Shown here: one piece after another, positions 59,766 through 64,000 of the stretch
Position numbering within the stretch: position 1 is the first letter of the stretch
Layout: each line of letters begins with the position of its first letter
NCBI RefSeq assembly: GCF_051235805.1
Contig: NZ_JBPNXV010000001.1
Span: 1,364,001 to 1,428,000, forward strand
DNA from: Pseudothermotoga_B sp051235805
Lineage (GTDB): Bacteria > Thermotogota > Thermotogae > Thermotogales > DSM-5069
Direction: 5' to 3'
DNA length: 64,000 nt
Made by a program: the position numbers and the translations under genes
Notes under the pieces: generated by a model
Seen by the model: the letters and a program-made list of their open reading frames with translations, nothing else
Database searches by the model: none
Told to the model about the DNA's origin: nothing

Positions 59766-61359
59766 TCCAGAAAAAGCGAAGAAATCAAATCTTCCAGTCA
59801 AGCTACCGGTGCTCGTAGATGATTTCCCAACCATCGTCGATACGAACCAAATACCTATTGATGTTGTCATTCGTGGACTTGAAGCGCAATATGAAATCTC
59901 AAAGGATCCTTACTATGAATCCTATTTGGTCTACTTCTACTATGAAAAGGTGAAGGTGGCACTGAACAACGACGATCTGAAGGGCGCAGAAGAATGGTTA
60001 GAAAAGGCAGGTAGATTGATCAAGGACTACAGATATGACTTTTTCAGAGGTTTGATCGCAGCGAAGCTGAAGGACTACGAAGCCGCTGAAATCTTGATCA
60101 GATCGAGCGTGGCAAAGAATCAGAACTTTGTACTCGGCTACTATGAACTTGGAAACATTCTGATGGCTAAGAAAGAGTTTGAAGATGCCATAATGCAGTA
60201 TCAAAGAGCCTTCGAGCTTGAGAAAACCTTTCTCTTGCCGCTTTTGAGAATAGGTGATTGTTATATGGAGATGGGAGAGATACGTCAAGCCTGCGATTTT
60301 TACCAAGTGATCACACAGCTGGATTCTGAGTTCTCTCAAGCCTATTCAAGACTTGGCGTTGCTTGTAATATCTTGCAGAGATTCGAACACGCAGAGAAAG
60401 CTCTGAGAAAAGCCTTGAACCTTACACCAAATGATTCTGCTGTTGCCTTTAACTTGAGCTACACTCTTTCCAAACTCGGAAAGCACTTCGAGGCAATGAA
60501 TCTTCTGAAAAAGCTTGTCGATAAAGAGCCAGAGAATCCCTCTTTTTTGAATGAATACGCACTCATGCTTAGAAGACTTGGTTTTTATGAAGAAGCAAAG
60601 GAAATCATAGACAAAACCAAAGAACTCAGCGACGAACAATCTGTGCTCTTCAACCAAGTTCTTCTAACCTTCTTTGTTGATAAAGACGAAGCGTTGTCCC
60701 TTTCAAAAGATCTCTCACAGGATTACAGAGCCAGAATAGACGATCTGATTTCATTCTTGAGACAATGGGATGGTTCCATAGTCGTGCCGCATTTCATGGA
60801 AGAAAAAGTGAAAACTGTAAGATCATCTATGATTGGTTCTCAGATAGACGTTCAAAGATTGGCTCATTTTATTCGTGATGGTGAACGAATTGAGGTTTTG
60901 CGGCAAGGTCTTATACCTTCACAAGATACTTCAATCGACACGGTTCGTTGGTTAGAAATCTTAGTAGCCGTGATGCTCGCAACTCCAAGAGATCCTATAG
61001 AGATCGAAAAGAATGTGACAAAAACTGCCGTTGCGCTCTACGGAAGTGGCATAATGCTCGCAGTAGCGATTGGCTTGACGAGGGTTCTGTTTCACATAAA
61101 GTCAAATGGTTATTTCGATCTGTCTGTTTTTCTGCAAGAGGTTGTTTCAGACCTACAAGAATATCACTGGGAATTTGCAAAGAGAGTCTCTCGAATCGAA
61201 GAGGAGAGTTTTTCCTTTGAAGATTTGAATTTGAAACCAGAAAAAGGGAGTGATCTTTTCATAGAACTTCTGAAAGCCCTATCGATGGAAGTTCCAAAAG
61301 AGATCGAAGATGGTCTTTTGAAAGATCTGTATACAATCTTCCGCATGCAGTGGAGGTGA
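59695..61359 (+). CDS. TPR-repeat protein of unknown function
   Basis: A protein of 540-554 aa with at least six tetratricopeptide repeats at about residues 95-320 (for example ELGNILMAKKEFEDAIMQYQ and LGVACNILQRFEHAEKALRK) and a C-terminal helical region of about 200 aa without a recognised domain. TTG at 59695 has only a weak AGGGA site. A perfect AGGAGGT (59722-59728) is followed 8 nt later by an in-frame ATC (59737), with no ATG, GTG or TTG in range, so an AUC start is possible. It overlaps rbgA by 71 or 29 nt. A cytosolic scaffold role is a guess. Confidence 0.82.
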   Translation: MEDSALKFPRRSKSIKAIVYLPLDPEKAKKSNLPVKLPVLVDDFPTIVDTNQIPIDVVIRGLEAQYEISKDPYYESYLVYFYYEKVKVALNNDDLKGAEEWLEKAGRLIKDYRYDFFRGLIAAKLKDYEAAEILIRSSVAKNQNFVLGYYELGNILMAKKEFEDAIMQYQRAFELEKTFLLPLLRIGDCYMEMGEIRQACDFYQVITQLDSEFSQAYSRLGVACNILQRFEHAEKALRKALNLTPNDSAVAFNLSYTLSKLGKHFEAMNLLKKLVDKEPENPSFLNEYALMLRRLGFYEEAKEIIDKTKELSDEQSVLFNQVLLTFFVDKDEALSLSKDLSQDYRARIDDLISFLRQWDGSIVVPHFMEEKVKTVRSSMIGSQIDVQRLAHFIRDGERIEVLRQGLIPSQDTSIDTVRWLEILVAVMLATPRDPIEIEKNVTKTAVALYGSGIMLAVAIGLTRVLFHIKSNGYFDLSVFLQEVVSDLQEYHWEFAKRVSRIEEESFSFEDLNLKPEKGSDLFIELLKALSMEVPKEIEDGLLKDLYTIFRMQWR

Positions 61360-61364
61360 TATAG

Positions 61365-62573
61365 GTGAATTACGACAGACAAGAACTTCTCAAGGAGATC
61401 GTACAGCCTGCGCAGACGAAGATCGTTCTTCTGGTGATGGATGGAATAGGTGATTTGCCGAAAGATGGCAAAACTCCATTACAGCAAGCACAGACCTTTA
61501 ACCTCGATAACCTCGCCACCCAATCTGATCTTGGACAGACAATCCCCGTTCTGGCAGGTATTACTCCAGGGAGCGGACCAGGACATTTGGCACTCTTCGG
61601 TTACGATCCTGTGAAATACCAGATTGGTAGAGGTATTCTCGAAGCACTTGGTTCAAACGTGCCTGTGGAGGCAAAAGATGTCGTTGCGAGAGCCAACTTT
61701 GCAACCGTCAAGGACGGCATCGTAGTCGACAGAAGGGCTGGCAGACCATCTACAGAAGAAAGTTCAAAGGTCGTTGAAAAACTCGCTGGTTCCATAAAAG
61801 AGATAAACGGTGTCAAGATAACCTTCTATGCAGGCAAGGAACATCGATTTGTAGTCAAGCTGACTGGTGAAGGACTCGATGATCGACTGAGTGATGCCGA
61901 CCCTCAGAAGGAAGGAAAGCCAATTCTTTTCACCGAGCCATTGGTTTCTGAAGCAAAAAGAACCTCCGAGGTAGTAAACCAATTGATGAAAGAGATCGCC
62001 AAAGTTCTTCAGGATGAACCAAAGATGAACTTTGCCCTGATCAGAGGCTTTTCCAAGTACCCAAGGTTGCCTCAATTTCCGCAGGTGTACAAACTGCGTG
62101 CAGCGGCAATCGCCACATACCCAATGTACAAAGGCATTGCGAAGTTGGTTGGTATGGAGGTTGTAGAAACTGGGTCAACGATTCAAGACGAGGTCAAAAC
62201 TCTTGAAGAGATCTGGAAAGACTATGATTTCTTCTATTTCCACGTTAAAAAGACCGATTCATACGGAGAAGATGGAGACTTCGATTCAAAGGTTCATGTC
62301 ATCGAAGAAGTAGACAAAATCATACCGCAGATACTATCGCTAAAACCAGATGTACTCGCCGTCACAGGTGATCATTCTACACCTGCAGTGTTGAAATCTC
62401 ACAGCTGGCATCCTGTTCCATTCATGATCTATTCACCCTTCACCAGAAAGGGTCTAAGCAAGTCATTTGATGAATTCGAATGTGCAAAAGGAAGTATAGG
62501 CACCATCTACGCAGTAGATGCTATGTCCTTAATGCTCGCACACGCTCTGAGACTTGAAAAATTCGGTGCATGA
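61365..62573 (+). CDS. apgM: 2,3-bisphosphoglycerate-independent phosphoglycerate mutase, archaeal type
   Basis: A 402-aa alkaline-phosphatase-superfamily enzyme interconverting 3- and 2-phosphoglycerate. Metal-binding and catalytic motifs are LLVMDGIGDLP at the N-terminus, the TPGSGPGHLALFGYD segment with the nucleophilic Ser, and VTGDHSTPAVLKSHSWH (in parts) near the C-terminus. This is the short aPGM class. GTG at 61365 follows GGAGGTGATATAG. The 3' end overlaps comEC by 4 nt. Confidence 0.95.
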   Translation: MNYDRQELLKEIVQPAQTKIVLLVMDGIGDLPKDGKTPLQQAQTFNLDNLATQSDLGQTIPVLAGITPGSGPGHLALFGYDPVKYQIGRGILEALGSNVPVEAKDVVARANFATVKDGIVVDRRAGRPSTEESSKVVEKLAGSIKEINGVKITFYAGKEHRFVVKLTGEGLDDRLSDADPQKEGKPILFTEPLVSEAKRTSEVVNQLMKEIAKVLQDEPKMNFALIRGFSKYPRLPQFPQVYKLRAAAIATYPMYKGIAKLVGMEVVETGSTIQDEVKTLEEIWKDYDFFYFHVKKTDSYGEDGDFDSKVHVIEEVDKIIPQILSLKPDVLAVTGDHSTPAVLKSHSWHPVPFMIYSPFTRKGLSKSFDEFECAKGSIGTIYAVDAMSLMLAHALRLEKFGA

Positions 62574-63856
62574 AATATTTCTGGCTCATTACTTTTTTGG
62601 GCTTTTCGACTGGGGTTTTGTTCACCCCAGTCTTTTTAGTCGTCATCTTTTTTCTACCCTTTCTTTTTCTCAAAGGCACTCATTTCAAAATCTACGGTTT
62701 TTGTGTTATCTTAGGCGCGCTTCTTGGAACGGCAACGATCGAGAACAAGCAAGTGGAACTCGTTGGATTGGTCAGTATAAAGAAGTCAAATTACGTGATC
62801 ATCACGAATGTAAGAGTTCTCACGAAAGATGGTTGGCGGTCTTCAAACCACCAAGTTAGGGTGAATTCAAAGGAATTGAAAGCAGGACAACAGGTCTACA
62901 TCTTTGGTAGGCTCTCAAAAGCCTTTCGTTATCCAGTTTATACAGTTGAACCCATCTTCTGTGCAGGTGTCGAACAAACCCTAAGCGGTTTTACAAAAGT
63001 TCTCTCGTTACTTCAAGAGATGAAAGAAGCCAACAAACAATTCACAGTTCAAACACTTGGCAGCACTGGAAAGATCATGAACGGTCTCTTATTCAGCGAT
63101 GGGGAGTTCGATGCAGCAGACTCTGAACAACTCAGAAACAGCGGTCTTGCACATTTATTTGCCGTTTCTGGTCTTCATGTGGGTATAATCTACACCTTTT
63201 GTGAACTTCTGGTGAGTTTCTTCACCTACAGATTTTTCTTCAGAAGAAGTATAAGCACTCTGATCGCCTTACTCTTTGCCCTTTCCACTGGTCCAACTCC
63301 TTCAGCCTTCAGGGCATCGATCATGCTGATCATCTGGAATTTCTTTAAGATCGTTGATTACCCAATAGAACCACTCAACGTGATTGGGTTGGTGGGAACG
63401 ATAAACCTTCTTCTTGAACCGTATTCGATCCTCTCACCGTCATTTCTGATGAGCTACTCTGCTACAACTTCGATATTGATCTTTCATGAAAGAATCAAAA
63501 CTAAGAAGACGCTCTTACAGGGTTTACTCGTTTCGTCGGCAGCTTTCATGGGTGTTGCACCGTTCCTAAGCCTTTTCTCGACAATCAACCTGCTCGCACC
63601 GCTCACCAGTATCCCAGCCACCTTTCTCGTGATCCCTACACTTTGGGCAGGTTTTGTATCGATATTGTTCAGAGGTATGGGATTCGAGAAACTCGGTCAG
63701 GTTGCTCTGATTGGCGCAACACCCTTCATTTTCATCTTGAACAAGATGATAGAGCTTACTGCCAATCTTCCTACCTTGTCCTTAGGGCTATTCGGTTATG
63801 CCCTGTTCTCAGCGCTAATGCTCTTTCTTTTCTGGCACTTCGGACATAAGCCGTAG
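62570..63856 (+). CDS. comEC: ComEC/Rec2-type competence protein without the beta-lactamase domain
   Basis: A 428-aa inner-membrane protein matching the OB-like and Competence regions of ComEC, the channel for transforming DNA. The signature GLAHLFAVSGLHVG is near residue 195, followed by about eight helices. The C-terminal metallo-beta-lactamase-like domain found in longer ComEC proteins is absent. ATG overlaps the apgM stop (ATGA). The 3' end overlaps the convergent Fur-family gene by 61 nt. Confidence 0.88.
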   Translation: MKYFWLITFLGFSTGVLFTPVFLVVIFFLPFLFLKGTHFKIYGFCVILGALLGTATIENKQVELVGLVSIKKSNYVIITNVRVLTKDGWRSSNHQVRVNSKELKAGQQVYIFGRLSKAFRYPVYTVEPIFCAGVEQTLSGFTKVLSLLQEMKEANKQFTVQTLGSTGKIMNGLLFSDGEFDAADSEQLRNSGLAHLFAVSGLHVGIIYTFCELLVSFFTYRFFFRRSISTLIALLFALSTGPTPSAFRASIMLIIWNFFKIVDYPIEPLNVIGLVGTINLLLEPYSILSPSFLMSYSATTSILIFHERIKTKKTLLQGLLVSSAAFMGVAPFLSLFSTINLLAPLTSIPATFLVIPTLWAGFVSILFRGMGFEKLGQVALIGATPFIFILNKMIELTANLPTLSLGLFGYALFSALMLFLFWHFGHKP

Positions 63857-64000
63857 AACTTTATATCGTAGTCGTTTATCAAATAGCCTGTCTTTTCCTC
63901 AACACTCTTGACAAGATCCTTCACAGTTCTTTCATCAATTTCCACAATCTCTCCGCATGTCTTACAAATTATGTGTTGGTGGAGTGTTTCAGAGTCAGGT
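63796..64000 (-). CDS. Fur-family metalloregulator, C-terminal half
   Basis: The gene enters from the right edge; 67 codons are visible before the stop at 63798-63796. They read as the Fur dimerisation domain: HQHIICKTCGEIVEI, a helix, TGYLINDYDIKFYGLCPKC, then a basic tail. The two CxxC pairs would bind structural zinc, and the HxH-like ligands are typical. Whether it is Fur, PerR or Zur cannot be told from this half. It is a candidate regulator for the palindrome in front of feoA. Confidence 0.88.
   Translation of the reverse strand, partial: PDSETLHQHIICKTCGEIVEIDERTVKDLVKSVEEKTGYLINDYDIKFYGLCPKCQKRKSISAENRA

Noticed and set aside
1..64000. CRISPR array, insertion sequence, prophage or rRNA
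   Set aside because: No regularly spaced repeats, no transposase or integrase, no phage genes and no rRNA sequence were found on either strand.

Overview
The window looks like a chromosomal segment of a Thermotogae bacterium (Thermotoga/Pseudothermotoga type). Supporting signs are an Omp-alpha-like SLH/coiled-coil protein of the 'toga' sheath, an rnfCDGEAB cluster, an archaeal-type phosphoglycerate mutase, paired glgC/glgD, arginine mostly coded by AGA/AGG, very dense gene packing with many 4-nt start/stop overlaps, and strong purine-rich ribosome sites (GGAGGTGA-like). The genus is an inference; no rRNA is present.

Layout. 1-10151: end of a 5TMR/LytS-type sensor, cobO, tmcAL, a small membrane protein and uvrC (minus); then feoA-feoB and a small membrane protein (plus), whose promoter carries a perfect palindrome resembling a Fur site; then a minus operon of a DUF401 permease, a DUF47/PhoU-like protein and a PiT phosphate permease. 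10212-15175: alaX, a D-cysteine desulfhydrase-like enzyme and a clostripain-like lipoprotein (plus), two nitrilase-like genes that seem catalytically degenerate (minus), and tRNA-Asp. 15176-18859: a 332-nt gap without a gene, a Cys-rich DUF6485 protein and an ABC-2 exporter. 18906-19638: a flavoredoxin-like protein and a RemA-like regulator.

19604-31448 is one long minus-strand run: murB, yigZ, a TPR protein, glmM, a 1380-aa dehydratase-activase-like protein, holA, a radical SAM protein, clpX and tsaD. Divergent from it, 31531-38272 runs obg, nadD, dus, htrA, a lipoprotein and a six-repeat PEGA protein, ending in a strong hairpin. Then come an AcuB-like CBS/ACT protein and the Omp-alpha-like gene (minus), ccdA with a thioredoxin-fold partner, a membrane protein, and aspC / ABC exporter / secreted beta-helix-like protein / TrmN6-like methyltransferase (plus).

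47572-58891 is a second long minus run that joins glycogen synthesis (glgD, glgC), a protein of unknown function, a pseudopilin-like protein, a radical SAM enzyme, the whole Rnf complex, dprA and acetate kinase. The window closes with rbgA, a TPR protein, apgM and comEC (plus) and the C-terminal half of a Fur-family regulator running in from the right edge.

No insertion sequence, prophage, CRISPR array or rRNA was seen. Most of the content is housekeeping; the unusual points are operon composition, short or degenerate family members, two or three genes that may use AUU/AUC starts, and the feo operator. Several start codons were moved from the longest possible ORF to a codon correctly spaced from a strong ribosome site, and each such choice is explained in its entry.
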